From NCBI GenBank assembly GCA_026826555.1, contig JAKSZT010053881.1:11594667-11658666 (forward strand): a DNA stretch of 64,000 nucleotides, written 5' to 3'. Numbering within the stretch: the first letter of the stretch is position 1; each line of letters begins with the position of its first letter. Under the pieces are notes generated by a model. The model did not search any database. It saw nothing but the letters and a program-made list of their open reading frames with translations, and was not told the origin of the DNA. Positions 47,705 to 59,580 of this stretch are shown piece after piece. Both the position numbers and the translations under genes were made by a program. The stretch comes from Tolypeutes matacus (Eukaryota > Chordata > Mammalia > Cingulata > Chlamyphoridae).

Positions 47705-47891
47705 GGGCATATATCTTTATAATTGTTACATCTTTTGGTTTAATTGTCTTCTTTATCTGTACATAATGACCATCTTTGTCCCTTGTGACTGTTTATGACT
47801 TAAAGTCTCCTTTATCTGATATTAGTATAGCTACCTCAGCTCTCTTTTGGTTACTACTTGCATGGTATATTTTTTCCATCCTTTCACTTTC

Positions 47892-48270
47892 TTTTTTTTT
47901 TTTTTTAAGATTTATTTAATTTAATTATACCCCCTTCCCCCTTAGTTGTTTGCACTCGCTGTCTGGTCTCTGTGTCCATTCATTGTGTGGTCTCTATGCC
48001 TGCTCATCTCTTTAGGAGGCACCAGGAACCGAACCTGGGACCTCCCATGTGGGAGAGAGGAACTCAATTGCTTGAGCCAATTATGCTCCCTGCTTTGTTG
48101 TGTCTCTCATTGTGTTTCCTCTTTGTGTCTCCTTTGTTGCATCATCTTGTTGTGTCAGCTCACTGTGCCAGCCCGCTATCTTGCTCGTCTTCTCTATAAG
48201 GCACCGGGAACCAAACCCAGGACCTCTCATGTGGTAGGCAGGAGCTCAAACACTTGAGCCATATCCACTT
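47892..48270 (-). mobile_element. DAS SINE, dimeric
   Basis: Antisense dimer. The perfect 16-bp target duplication CCATCCTTTCACTTTC lies at 47876-47891 and 48271-48286. Confidence 0.93.
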
Positions 48271-50667
48271 CCATCCTTTCACTTTCAACCTACTTGCATC
48301 TTGGAATTTAAGGTGAGTCTTTTGCAGTCAGTGTACTGTTGGGTCATGCTTTTTTATCCATTCTGCCAATCTTTGCCTTATGACTGGAAGGTTTAAATCA
48401 TTTACATTTAAAGTCACTACTGATAATACAGTACTTTCTTCTGCCATTTTGCTATTTAGCCATTATGATTCTTTTTTTAAAAAATAGTATTGAAGTATAT
48501 CAGTAATAGATGAACATATATAAACAATAAGTATAAAAACAAACATGCATATCATCATAAAGGGCTCCCATGTAGCCTTTGTGATTCTTATACCTTTTTG
48601 TCCCTCAGTTCTTCCATTAATGCTTAGTTTTATATTTATTTGATTTTTTGTGTTGTACCATATTGAATGCCTCATTTCTATTTGGATATGTTTTTCAATT
48701 TTCCTTGTAGCTACCATGTGGATAAAACTTAACTTCCTAAATATATCATAACCATATTTGGTTTGATACCAACTTAACTTCAGTAGCATGTCCAAATACT
48801 TTTCCTATCCCCTCTGTCCCCCACCTTTTTTTTTTTTTTGGTACTTGTTATCACTTACATCTTTGTACATTGTATATTCAAAAACATAGATTTAGCTTTA
48901 CTTTTTATGCATTTGCATTTTAGCATCTCTAGGAAGTAAGAAATGGAGTTACATACAAAATAATACACAACAATAATACTGGCATTTATAATTACCAAAG
49001 TGGTTACTTTTACCACGAGTCTTTCTTTCTTCATGCTGCTTTGAACCACTGTCTAGTGTTCAGTCCTTTCACTCTGAAGAACTCCCTTTATCATTGCTTA
49101 TGGGGCAAGTCTAGTGGTGATGAACTTCCTCAGCTTTTGTTTATCTGAAACTGTTTTAATCTCTCCCTCATTTTTGAAAATCTTGCCAGATATAAAATTC
49201 AACCCACAGACTTCTTTCCTACATGGTTTCTGATGAGAAATTGGCACTTGATCTGATTGCAACTCCTTTGTATGTAACACTTTGTTTCTCTTGCAACATT
49301 CAGAACTCTCTCCTTGTCCTTTGAATTCGAGAGTGTAATCAATATATGACGGGATGTCTCTTTCATTATGTTTACCTGTTTGCTATTCTCTGGGCCTCTG
49401 GGATGTGCATATTCCCATCTTTTGCTAAATTTGGGAAGTTCTCTGTTATTATTTCTTTGACTCCTCTGTCTGCCTTTCTCTCTTTTTTCTCCTTCTGGAA
49501 CTCCCATACTGTATATTTCGGTGTGCTTGATGGTGTCCCAGAGGTGTCTTAGGCTAATTTTGCTTTTAATATTTCCTTCCTTTCTGCTTCTCAGCCTGAC
49601 TCATCTCAAGTGTCTTTTCTTCGAGTTCACTGATTCTTTCTTCTGTCACCTCTAGTCTGCCCTTAGAACCCCAGGCCCTTTTCATTTCAGTTATTGAGTC
49701 TTCAACCGTAGTTCTGTTTGGTTACTTTTAAAAATTTCTATCTCTTTACTAATACTCTCATATTGCTTATTCATATTTTCTTGTTATCCTTTAGTTTTTT
49801 CTCCGTAGTTTCCTTCAACTCCTTGAGAATTTTTAAGATTATTTTTTAAAGGTCTTATTTGCTATGTCCACATTCTCATGTTCTTTTTTTCTTGATTTTT
49901 ATCCTCTTCTTTTGGATTGATCATCATTTACTGTTTGTTTGTTGTCTCTTTGTTGCACACTGTATATGTTAATATTTCAAAATGTTAACTCTGGGATTTA
50001 TTCCCTGAGATGTCTGTTTCTTGATTTTTTAACCAGCTGGTGATAAAACAGAGATTTTCTTGAGCTTCATCTCTCCTATCAGGAAATCTTCCCAAGGCAA
50101 ATGCAGTGTGCAGGCTTTTCCCTGTCTTTCTGGGCTTCTGTCTTGTCTTGGGCTTTTGCTTGTTAGTTGTTTTGGAGTTCCTCTGTTTTCAGGAGTTTGG
50201 TGTTCCCTCTATTTCCCAGGAGACAGACCTCCTTCTCTCAGATGTTTGAAGTTTGCAGGCTGTCTGCCTCTATAGTTTCTTATACTCCTTTCCTTGTCTC
50301 AAGCTGCTTTTGCCTGGATGTCAAATTCTGGGATGAGGGGCACATTGGAGAGGACTTTCCCAATTCATTCTTTCCCAGCCAAGGCAGACCAGGGACCCAC
50401 AAAAGGGTGCAGACCAGCTCTCAAGTGCCCTGGGGAGAGGATCAGGAAGTGCACCAAGAGCTTCTCTGACAGCTTTCCAAAGCTGAGCTTTACTAGCCTT
50501 CCCAGCAAATGCAACTCTTCAGCTAACTGTCCCCTGCAGCCCTGAGGATGTGTAACATCTTAAGTTTCCACGGCTACGGTCCCTGTCTGGGGTGGGTTGA
50601 AACAATGGCTGCCCTCAGAGCTGGACTCTCAGCGATCCAAATTTGCTCATCAAAAGTCATGATCAGC

Positions 50668-50778
50668 AGAATGGGTATAGCTCAGTGGTTGAGCACCTGC
50701 TTCACATGTACATGGTCCTGGGTTCAATCGCTTTTCCCTCCGAGAAAAAAAAAAAAGAAAGAAAAAAAAGAAAAAATG
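50668..50778 (+). mobile_element. DAS SINE, monomeric
   Basis: Sense monomer with GGGTATAGCTCAGTGGTTGA, GGTCCTGGGTTCAATCG and an A-rich tail, in the 5' UTR of L1 number 2. CATGATC flanks both sides. Confidence 0.85.
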
Positions 50779-51096
50779 CCATGATCTGTGATCAGCCGTG
50801 CTCTCCCTGTTCTTGGGGAAGAGGGTTTTTATGACTCTTTCTGTCATCAGCGAGCTAGCCAGGTGCTGGACCCCAGAGCAGCCTATTGAGGGAGTGGGGG
50901 AGGGTGCAGGTAGTTGCTACATGAAGAGAGCAATTTACTGTTCTTTACCATAATTTATCAGCCTTTTCCTCCTGTACAGTGTTCTTCTGGTCTCTGAAGC
51001 TTCAAAATAGCAGTTCCTGCCTGTTTAATGGTTATTTTGGTGCAAGGACTGAATCCTGGAACTCTCCACTCCACCATCTTCCCACAAGCCCTCACT

Positions 51097-51585
51097 CATG
51101 CTTTTTTTTATTGCTGTACCCAGCACACTGCGTAATAGCAGATGGTCAGTAAATGTCTTTTGACTTGAACATGCAACTAAATAATCTCAGGCTGGTGACT
51201 CAGCAGAAGGATAGGATATACTGTCTTCTCATTTAACTTAGCATTTTGGAGCTCCCAAACAGCTACTTGCCACTGTATGGTTTTGCCCTGCCCTGTCCCC
51301 CTCTATCTTTGGCAAGGCAATCCTCCTCCTTTGGTACACCATCTGCTATCCATCAGCTGCCATGTCCACATCAGCAAGAGTATTTTTTCTACTATCTGCA
51401 TGGCATGGTGGATAGGCACTGCATTTGGAGTCACTAGGCCTAGGAATTCAATCTGGATCTGTTACTAATTAGCTGTGTGACCTTGGACAAGTAAGGTATT
51501 TTTTCTCAGCCTCAGGTTTTCCACCTATAAAATGGGGAAGGGGTTTGTTAGTGGTTTTGACATGCTCAGGGGTTACAACTAAGGG
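51097..51585. other. unassigned, with a MIR at about 51400-51560
   Basis: 51400-51560 is a sense MIR: TTAGCTGTGTGACCTTGGAC, then CACCTATAAAATGGGGAAG. Nothing else is recognised. Confidence 0.6.
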
Positions 51586-52022
51586 GATATATTAGTTTCC
51601 TTGGGCTAGGTAACAAAGCACCACAAACCCAGTGGCTTAAAACAACAGAAATTTATTCTCTCGCGGCTCTGGAGACGAGGTCTGAAATCCAATTGTCAGC
51701 AAGGTGGGGTCCTTCTGGAGGCTCTTGGGGAGAATCTGTTCTATGCCTCTCTTCCAGCATCTGGTGGTTGCCAGCAACCCTTGGCATTCCTTGGCTGTGG
51801 CGGCCTAACTCTAATCTCCACCTCCATCTTCATGTGGCCTTCTTCCTGTGTGTCTGCCTGCTTATCTGTTTTCTGTTCTCATAAGGACACCACTGACTGG
51901 ATTGGAGCCCACCCTAATCCAGTATGGCCTCATCTGCAGAGACCTTCTTTCCAGAGAAGGTCACATTCTGAGGTTCCACATGGGCATGAATTTTGGGGGA
52001 CATTATGCAACCCAGTATAGGG
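51586..52022 (-). mobile_element. MLT1-type MaLR LTR
   Basis: Clear antisense MLT1: TATTAGTTTCCTTGGGCTAG, GGCTTAAAACAACAGAAATT, GCCCACCCTAATCCAGTATG, TTTTGGGGGACATTATGCAA. It is older than the xenarthran MaLR LTRs and shared across mammals. Confidence 0.88.
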
Positions 52023-52569
52023 GGCAAGCAGCAGGCCTGGGGCCTGGACCCTGACATGAACCACATAAGCCCTGTCTTGGTAGGTTTTACTTGTTTACAC
52101 ATCCTGGTAATATTTCATTTGAACAAAGATGTCCTCAGCCAAAACCTGTTCAGAAATTCCTGGATTAATTTTAAAATGCTTTTCCTCTTTCTATTATATC
52201 AGGAACCGGAATTCCTCACTTGTTAATAAGCAAAAGGCTTTGCTGGTCTTCTGTGAAGGATTATTAGCTGCTGGAAAGATTTCCCCATTTAATTTTCTTA
52301 AAATCAAAATCTAACCGTTCATCCAGCTGGTTCTCCGATCTCACTGTATGTGTAACATCCTGGCTTGTTTGTATATTTCTGTCTTTCCAACCTTTGTTCT
52401 CAGTTCATGTTGAGATTTGCTAGCTAATTAAAAACATACCTCTGCAATGATGTCATTTTGGAGATTAGCTTGGTGCTCTAAGAAATCAGAGGCAGGCTCA
52501 CACTTGCCTTTCGTGAGTTGAGTGGGAGGAGAAGCATTGGGTATTTACAGGATTCGTTTTAAACATTCA
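52023..52569. other. no recognisable feature
   Basis: No gene or repeat family is recognised. Confidence 0.45.
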
Positions 52570-54905
52570 CCATTTTTTTTTATTTTTTTTATTATGGGTA
52601 AAAATCAAAATTCTCACAATACATACAAACATTTGTAAAATGATATATGAATATATATGCATATATGTGTATTTGCTTACAAAAATGTTATTTATATATT
52701 TATATATATATACATATATTTCAAGAGGTGCTTAGATTACCTAAAATATTACACGGAACCCACTGGGATTCCCATGTTGCCCACCTCCCACACCTCCCAC
52801 CACATCCCACACAAAGATCTCCCACAGTGTGGCCCACCAACCTCAATGAACTTACACATCCTGGAGCCTTGCCACCAACCATAGACCACAGTTCACACTG
52901 TAGACCACACTCTCTCCCACTCAGTTCTGAGTGGTGTGTGCTGATTTAAAATGATCTACATCCATTGCCACAACAGTACTCAGGACAACCTCCAACTCCC
53001 AAAGAAGCCCCTGTATTTCAACTGCTCATCCCCTCCCTACCCAAAAACTGTCAAGTGGCCACTGGCTCCACCTCATTGTTATAATTTCTTGCATTGCAAG
53101 AATCACCATATGTGAGCAAGAGAATACCATCAAGTCCACTCTAGTCCATAGTTCTTCCCCCAATCCAGAGGCGACTGGGATGGTGATGTCCACTCCAACT
53201 CCAAGTGAAAGAGGGCTTATATCCCATGGATATGGTGGGTGGGATGATCCTGCCTGCAGATGCAGGCCCTCTCCATTCCCTGGGATGGCCATTTCCCATC
53301 GTTGTCTCCTCACCAGGTGACTTGGATGAGTCCATTGAGCTGTAGGGTAGGAGTTGCAGCTCCACCTAGATTTCATGCACACCTGGCACATAGGTAGGCG
53401 GGAGGCTCCAGTCTCTGGAAGTATACCTAAGAAACTCCAGCATCACATGTAGGTTTGAATAGAAGGGACTGGTGAACCATGTGCAGGGAGGACTTATTTG
53501 AGTCTAATTCTGTCACTCTCAGGAGCACAGATTCCAAAATAGAACCCACTGATAAGGCATCAGTCTCTGGGGCTATCCCCCCTTATATAGGACCAGGGTG
53601 TCTCCGGAGCTCTCAGGAACCCCACTGAGTGGGGTGATAGGCACTTAGATGTTCTATGAGCTCCTACTGAGGTGTGCATAAGAGTTACCTCTGGGATGAC
53701 CTCCCGACTCTCTTTGAAGTCTCTTAGCCACTTGAACTCATTTGTCTTTACCATTTCCCCCTTTTATTCAAGGTCTTTTTCCAGTTGTGTTGCCAGTTGG
53801 CACTTGGGAAAAGTTTTCAATTAGCAATAATCGTGCCTCGGATAAACCTCATTGGCTACGATACTGCCACTGCACAAAGCTGCCAGTTGGCACTTGGTAT
53901 TAATCCCTCGTTGCCAGGGAGGCTCATCCCCGGGAGTCATGTCCCACGTTGGGGGGAAGGTAATGCAATCATATGCTGAGTTTGGCTTAGAGAGAGGCCA
54001 CATTTGAGCAACAAGGAGGCTCTCAGGTGGCAACCCTTAGGCACCCCACAACTGCAGGCTAAGTCTCATTTAGAAGAGCAAAGACTCACAAGGGTAGTCA
54101 TCAATAAAAAAAATAAAATAAAATTAAATTAAATTTAAAAAAATCAGTGGGTCATCCTATTTTGACAGGCACTGTCCCTACACTCAGAGGACTATTGCTG
54201 CTCCCTTGGAGATTGTGGCAGAGCTCTCCAGGCTAGGAATTCAGATTCCCTCATTTATTGTGTGATTATCCACCCATCGTGACCATGCCCCATCCCCCGA
54301 TCCTTTTAATGATTTTGTATATCTTTCATGTATATTTGGTTGAACCAATCCCCACGAAATCCCCCCAGACACCCTCCCCCCAATAATCCCCCCAGTACCC
54401 ATTGTAACCCTTCTGTGATCCAAATCCTCCATGAACATTTTGACTCAGACCTACTGATGCTGACTCAGACCTTTGACTCCTTCCTCCTTGGTCCCGGGGT
54501 AGGACACCTCCTATTTTAGTTTAAGCCTCTGGTGCCCCGACTCCCAGCTGTAACCCACTCATCCAACACCCCAGTCAGTTCAACCCCAGCCCCCTGAGTG
54601 TGGTTTTGCTCAGTTAGTACAGGGCCACACTGTGATCATACCTCTATTTGGAATTTGTTGATATTGTATGCCTACCTTGACTTCTAGTAATGTGTACATG
54701 GTAAGCTCATAGTATGGGTTTATTTCTTCTTAATAATCCTTTCGTTATCCTTAAGAAACCAGAGCTTAAGAACAAATGAAAATGTTCTCAAATTTATTGT
54801 GGTGATGGATGCACAACTCTGTGATTATACTGAGAACCATTGATTGTACACTTTGGATGGATTGTATGGTATGTGAATAAAACTGCTTAAAAAATAATAA
54901 CCATC
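52570..54905 (-). mobile_element. unclassified interspersed repeat, about 2.3 kb
   Basis: Read on the minus strand it ends in an AT-rich run, ...TTTTTACCCATAATAAA and poly(A) (52573-52600). The end is shared with the 5'-truncated copy at 36573-36828. At the other end (54750-54905) the plus strand reads like an L1M 3' tail (TGGTGATGGATGCACAACTC, AATAAAACTGCTTAAAAAA), so two back-to-back elements are also possible. No protein family is recognised in it. It contains the U4 pseudogene at 53808-53880 and an A/T-rich run at 54108-54142. Confidence 0.55.
53808..53880 (-). pseudogene. RNU4 pseudogene: U4 snRNA pseudogene, truncated
   Basis: The minus strand reads GCTTTGTGCAGTGGCAGTAT and onward through the U4 5' stem-loop to GAAAACTTTTC, covering about nt 2-74 of the 141-145 nt RNA. 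From memory it differs from U4 at two sites only (nt 8 C to T and nt 48 G to A), both in CpG context. It lacks the Sm site and 3' stem-loops and has no poly(A) tail. A perfect 17-bp target duplication, TGCCAGTTGGCACTTGG, lies at 53791-53807 and 53881-53897. It has no snRNA promoter and is not expected to be functional. Confidence 0.93.
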
Positions 54906-55074
54906 ACCACCACTCTTCAGATGTTGTTAAGATGTTATTAACTCAGCCCAAGTTAGCTAAAGGCTCTGGTGTCTCTAACTTGAGAACTCGATTCATTCCT
55001 AACTGTTTCTGAGCATCTACTAAGCACCAGGATTCATAGAATGGACTGGAAAACCAAGGACTATTTATGATCCC
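54906..55074. other. no recognisable feature
   Basis: Short unique-looking segment between two repeats. Confidence 0.4.
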
Positions 55075-55551
55075 TGTGGTGGTTAAGTTCGTGTGTCAAC
55101 ATGGCCAGGTATGGTGTCCAGTTGTTTGGCCAAGCAAGCCCTGGCCTGATTGTTACTGTGAGGCTATTTCATGAATTTAAATCATAAGTCAGTTGATTGC
55201 ATCTATGGCCAATGAAATTTACAATCAATTAAAAGACTGCCTTCAGCAGTGAGAGAAGTCTCTTCCAACCAGTTGAAGGCTTTAAAAAAGAGATGTGATG
55301 ATTACAGCAGTCAAAAGGCAGAAATTCCTTCTCCACTTCAGCCGCCAGCTTCTCCTGGGGAATTCATCAACATCTTCATTGGAGTTTCCAGCTTTTGGCC
55401 TTCTCTACAGAATTTGGACTTGCCATCCCCACAGTCATGTGAGCCAATACCTATAATAAATATCATTTTATATGTCTCTATCTATCTACCTATCTATCTA
55501 TCTGTTTGACGCCTGTCAGTTCTGTTTCCCTGGAGAACTCTGACTAATACA
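55075..55551 (+). mobile_element. ERVL-type solo LTR
   Basis: Runs from TGTGGTGGTTAAGTTCGTGT to TCTGACTAATACA, with an AATAAATATC signal and a TATC run (55484-55504) near the end. Near-matching 5-bp duplications ATCCC and ACCCC. A mammal-wide LTR type; family name not assigned. Confidence 0.75.
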
Positions 55552-55854
55552 ACCCCCATTCTTGTGGCACTCACAGTTCAATGGAGAGAAAGATAAATAC
55601 ACAAAGATGATGGCTGAGCTGATTGTTAAGAAGAATAAAAAAACAAGGGGAGAAAGAAAAGGAAGAATGGTAGGGAGGATGTTAGTGGAAGTAGCATGAA
55701 GTGAGAGTGAGACCCTGGCAAGTTCTGTGAGGCTTTTGGCTAGGTAGCACCCTGGGTAGGTGCTGCCAGGGAAGGAGAGAAGATGGAGCTCAGCAGACCC
55801 ATGTCCTGTTATGCCTTGTACTCCACACTAAGCAGTTTGAACTTTATCCTGTAG
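55552..55854. other. no recognisable feature
   Basis: Resembles an old spread repeat near 55555-55620 (GTGGCACTCACAGTTCAATG), not assignable. Confidence 0.35.
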
Positions 55855-55898
55855 TATCCTTTGGTTCCCAAACTTCAGTGTACATAAGAATCACTGTG

Positions 55899-56250
55899 GG
55901 GGAACAGATGTGGCTCAAGCGATTGGGCTCCTGTCTCCCAAATAGAGGGTCCAGGGTTCGATTCCCAGGGCTTCCTGGTGAAAGGCAAGCTGGCCCATGT
56001 AGAGAGCTGGCCCATGCGGAGTGCTGGTGCAGCAAGATGATACAACAAAAAGAGATACAGAGGAGAGACAATAAGAGACGCAGCAGACCAGGGAGTTGAG
56101 GTGGTGCAACTCCTGAAGGCCCCAAGATTGGTACCCTGTGCTGCCTAAAGAGAAAACAAGCAGAACACACAGAGAGCCGAGAGTGAGCGCAAAACAACAA
56201 GGCAGAGTGGGGGTGGGATAACTAAATAAATCTTTAAAAAAAAAAAAAAA
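55899..56250 (+). mobile_element. DAS SINE, composite
   Basis: Sense composite starting GGGAACAGATGTGGCTCAAG with a second B-box-like half near 56100 and an A-rich tail. Target duplication AATCACTGTGG before and AATCACTATGG after. Confidence 0.9.
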
Positions 56251-56323
56251 AATCACTATGGAACTTGTTTCAACTCTGGGTTCCTGAACCCTGTAGGCAG
56301 AAATTCAAACAGGTCAAGAAGAT

Positions 56324-56788
56324 TGTTTTAGTTTCCTGGGCTGCTCAAGCAAATACCATGAAATGGGTTGGGTTAAACAATGGGAATTTCTTTGCTCATG
56401 GTTTTTAGGCTAAGAGACCCTCCAAATCAAAGTATCATCAAGGGGATGCTTTCTCCCCCAAAGCCTGTGGCATTCTGGGGCTGTCTTGGTCCTTAGCTTG
56501 TCACATTGCCAGGCACATGGCAGTGTCTCCTGGTCTCTCCCTTCTCTTCTGGGTTCCATTGATGTACAGCCTCTGCCTGCTCCCCCTGTAGCTTTCTGTC
56601 TAAATTTCAATACACTTATAAAGGACTCCAGTAATAAGATTAAGACCGATCTGATTGAGTTGGACCACATCTTCTTAACTGAGGTAACCTCATCAAAAGG
56701 TCCTACTTACAATGGCTTCACATCCACAGCAAAGGATTAGGTTTAAGAACATGTTTTTCTGGAGTACATACAAGTCCAAACCACCACA
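56324..56788 (-). mobile_element. MaLR/MLT1-like LTR
   Basis: Antisense LTR from TGTTTTAGTTTCCTGGGCTG to CCAAACCACCACA, same family as 31327-31790 (shared CATGAAATGGGTTGGG-type and TTTAAGAACATGTTTTTCTG blocks). Confidence 0.82.
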
Positions 56789-56875
56789 GAGGTGGACCCA
56801 GGAATTTGCATTTTAATAATCACCCCCTTCCCTGGGTGATTTTGAGGCAGAGGATAGTTGGACAACACTTTTCAA

Positions 56876-58178
56876 AAAAAAGGTGTAGGAGCCATACTGC
56901 CATAGAGGGGTAGCAGGATCAGCTCTGTTTTAGAAAAATCATTCTGGCAGAAAACCAGCTCACTCAGCAAAGCCCTTAATCCTTTGATAATCCCCCAGTA
57001 ACCTCCTGTTGCCCAGGGGCCTCAAAGCTCAGAAATAGCTCTGAAAGTGCAAGTCACCTGGGAAGAAAGGTCACTGGAAGTTCATACCTGAATGCTCCTG
57101 GACTGTCCCATTTTGGGTCTGCAAACCCAGGGCAAGGATGCTGTTTGTGAAGGTCTTGGATCCCCAAGTCCACTGAAAGGCTTCTAGATTCTGGAAGTCA
57201 CAGGCACTGCTGCAGACTGGAACCTAGAACAGATTGTGGGGCTAGTCTAGTTGGGGGCACAGGAGCTCCAGGCAGAACAGAAGCTATGCTCATTTGATTA
57301 ACAAAGGCCTAAGGGGAATTTGCTGGTCATGTCAGTTATTCACCCCCCTGAAATGCCAAATGTATTATCTCAGATTGCTGAACCTACCCTGGATTAATGT
57401 AGAATAGTTTCCTGCAGCCAGCAGTGGTAAATACACTGATAAATATTCTGTGGTGGCAACCACAACGACATTCCAACCAAAAGCCTACCCATGCATTCCC
57501 TAATCCATTGAGCTGGATTTCTGCAGAAATTGTCTCCTTGGAACCTGGTGATTATGGGCATGGTAAGAAACCCAGCCAACTGACACTGGTTGGCAGCATG
57601 AAGTCTAGATGAGGTTCATCCTTGCTCTCACCCACACCCACCCCAGGGTCCAGGCCCTCCTGAACCTTCAGGGCCTAGCACCTATCCCATCCCCTCCCCA
57701 TGCCTCTTATACAGCAAAAGTCTCATGTCTCCCAAAGTTAGACAATGCTACAGAAAGGAGCTTCTCCCCCCATATCTTACACTCTCAGAAGGCTCCTTAT
57801 CTGCCCTACTGCCCCAAGCAGCTACTTGGATAAGTAAGTCTAAAATGAGCCACACTTTCTTTCCACCACACCTACAATAATTGAGTTTGCTACCTTGTTC
57901 AGAAAGCACAGCCATTTCTTAATCCTGTAGTCAAGAATTTCCACCTGGTATAAACAAATATAAAAAACACCTCTACTTATTGGCCGTGTAGGCCTACAGA
58001 CCTATGATCTCTGCTAGTACATTCCCACCAATGCCATCAAGGCCAGAACTAAAGCTCAGGGCACCCCACTGCTGAGACTCCATCCTTCCCAAAGTGCCCT
58101 CAGCTCAGGGACCCCAGTCAGGAAAACAGGATGAGCTTTCCGGCACCAAACAGTAAAGGTGAATTTCAGGAGATCAAT

Positions 58179-58181
<3 letters not shown>
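56876..58181. other. repeat-poor unassigned sequence
   Basis: No repeat or gene is recognised over 1.3 kb. Composition is less AT-rich than the surrounding repeat clusters. Confidence 0.5.

Positions 58182-58209
<28 letters not shown>
58182..58209. repeat. (AC)14 microsatellite
   Basis: Fourteen uninterrupted AC units. Confidence 0.97.
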
Positions 58210-59009
58210 GCTGGGCTACCCATCTTAAAAGCTACACAAAGGGTTTTATGTGCACCTGGCTGATTCCTCTCAGAGATTGTATTTCAGATGGGTTGAGCTG
58301 AGCCCTTCCCATTCTTAAATTGTCATCTCAGTTTATAAATTCTGACTGTCCCAAAATATAATAATTATGGGCTGAAGGCAATGACTCTGGACTCCACCCC
58401 TGGCAAACAGAGAAGGCTTAAAAGACATAATAGGAGTAGGAGGAACACTAACATTCATCATGTTCCTATTATAAGCCAGAAGCTTTCAAAATAATCCTGT
58501 GAAGCAGTTTTTCATACCCCCACTTTTGGATGAGGCCACCCAAACTCTGGGATGTTGAGTGATCTGCCAGCTCATACAGCTAATGAGAGGTAGAGCTGGG
58601 ATTTGAACTCAGGTCTGTCTCTCTTCATACCCATATGTTATCTCATTTTACTTCATTTTATGTAACTTACTCCCCCTCACATAAGCACGAAGGTGTTATC
58701 ACCTCTACTTTACAGTTGCTGAGGTTCAGCAAAATGCAACTCTGAACACGACTCTCTGAAGCTCTGAAGCCTGGACTAAATCACAAAGGAAAGGAGGGCT
58801 CTAAAATCAAAGTCTGAGGGTCATTCTCAGCAGGAAGCAGATTGCCTCTGAGTTGGCCAAGAGCACGATCCCCTGTGTTTTCAGCAACAAGCTTCCCCAC
58901 TCCGGGGGATGGCAAGAGCCATCTCTTCGCTTGGCTTTCAGTTTCTAAGCCCAACTGTATGGGGCATGTTTGAGGACATTCTATTTACCACAAAACATTC
59001 ACAAAAACA
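58210..59009. other. unassigned, with a MIR at 58440-58640
   Basis: 58440-58640 is antisense MIR: AATCCTGTGAAGCAGTTTTT, then GCTCATACAGCTAATGAGAG and GCTGGGATTTGAACTCAGGT. The remainder shows nothing. Confidence 0.65.
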
Positions 59010-59095
59010 AATTCCATTAGGAGGCACTGGAACCCAAACCCAGGACCTCCCATGTGGTAGGCGGGAGCCCAATTGGTTGAGCCACATCCTCTTCC
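59010..59095 (-). mobile_element. DAS SINE fragment without tail
   Basis: Antisense tRNA-like head: AGGAGGCACTGGAACCC, then GTGGTAGGCGGGAGCCCAAT and GAGCCACATCCTCTTCCC. No poly(T) precedes it and no flanking duplication is visible. Confidence 0.8.
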
Positions 59096-59189
59096 CAGTT
59101 GTTATATTTAGGGAGACAAGATTTCACCACATTATCTCTGGATCCATGTAAAAATAAACTGTATTATTATAAAAACAAAAAACAAACAA

Positions 59190-59580
59190 AAATTCCAGAT
59201 GGATTAAAGAGGTTAACTTAGATTTAAAAATAACTCTATTACTGGAAGAGAACATTTTTGTCATCTTTGGGGTGGAAGAGACCTTTCTAAACAGACAGGA
59301 CACAAAGCATGGAGGTCATAAAGAAAAAAATAGAGAAATTTGACTAATAAAATTTTGAAACTTTGAAACAACAAAAGATACCACTAATGAAATTAAGGAC
59401 AAACTGATAAAAATAATTTCAATACTGATAAATAAAAGGTTACTAGAATCTATAAAGAGCTTCTACAAATTAATATAATCTCTTCAAAAGACAATGGATA
59501 GAAGAGAAAAGACTTAATTTGTGAGGATGGACAGAGACACAGAAAAGGGAAAATAATGATGAAAGAAAGAAGCCATTCCC
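59190..59580 (+). mobile_element. L1M ORF2 C-terminal fragment
   Basis: Sense L1: CCAGATGGATTAAAGAGGTT, GGGGTGGAAGAGACCTTTCT, ATAAAGAGCTTCTACAAATT. Old and frameshifted. Confidence 0.75.

Larger units (their letters stand above)
43230..51096 (-). mobile_element. L1 number 2, near full length with nested insertions
   Basis: Minus-strand L1. The 3' UTR is at about 43230-43840 (GAGAAGTTTTGGGTTTACAG). ORF2 spans about 43850-48950: RT block near 45304-45612 with the catalytic FADD changed to FAED, the block [20 protein letters not shown] near 46200, and the endonuclease-RT spacer near 46600. ORF1 lies near 49199-49600 (GVPEGEKREKG, DKERVLNVARE). The 5' UTR runs to the AAGATGG-type start at about 51096. 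Removing the inserts leaves about 6.7 kb. Frames are broken in many places, so it is dead. Confidence 0.9.
55855..56875 (+). mobile_element. MER5A-like element split by two later insertions
   Basis: Three pieces in order: 55855-55898 (GGTTCCCAAACTTCAGTGTA), 56251-56323 and 56789-56875 (AATTTGCATTTTAATAATCA, then TGGGTGATTTTGAGGCAGA). A SINE and an LTR separate them. Confidence 0.65.

Noticed and set aside
53808..53880. Functional U4 snRNA gene
   Set aside because: Truncated at about nucleotide 74, with no Sm site and no snRNA promoter elements, and flanked by target duplications.
58182..58209. Z-DNA or regulatory AC tract
   Set aside because: A simple (AC)14 microsatellite; nothing nearby suggests a role.
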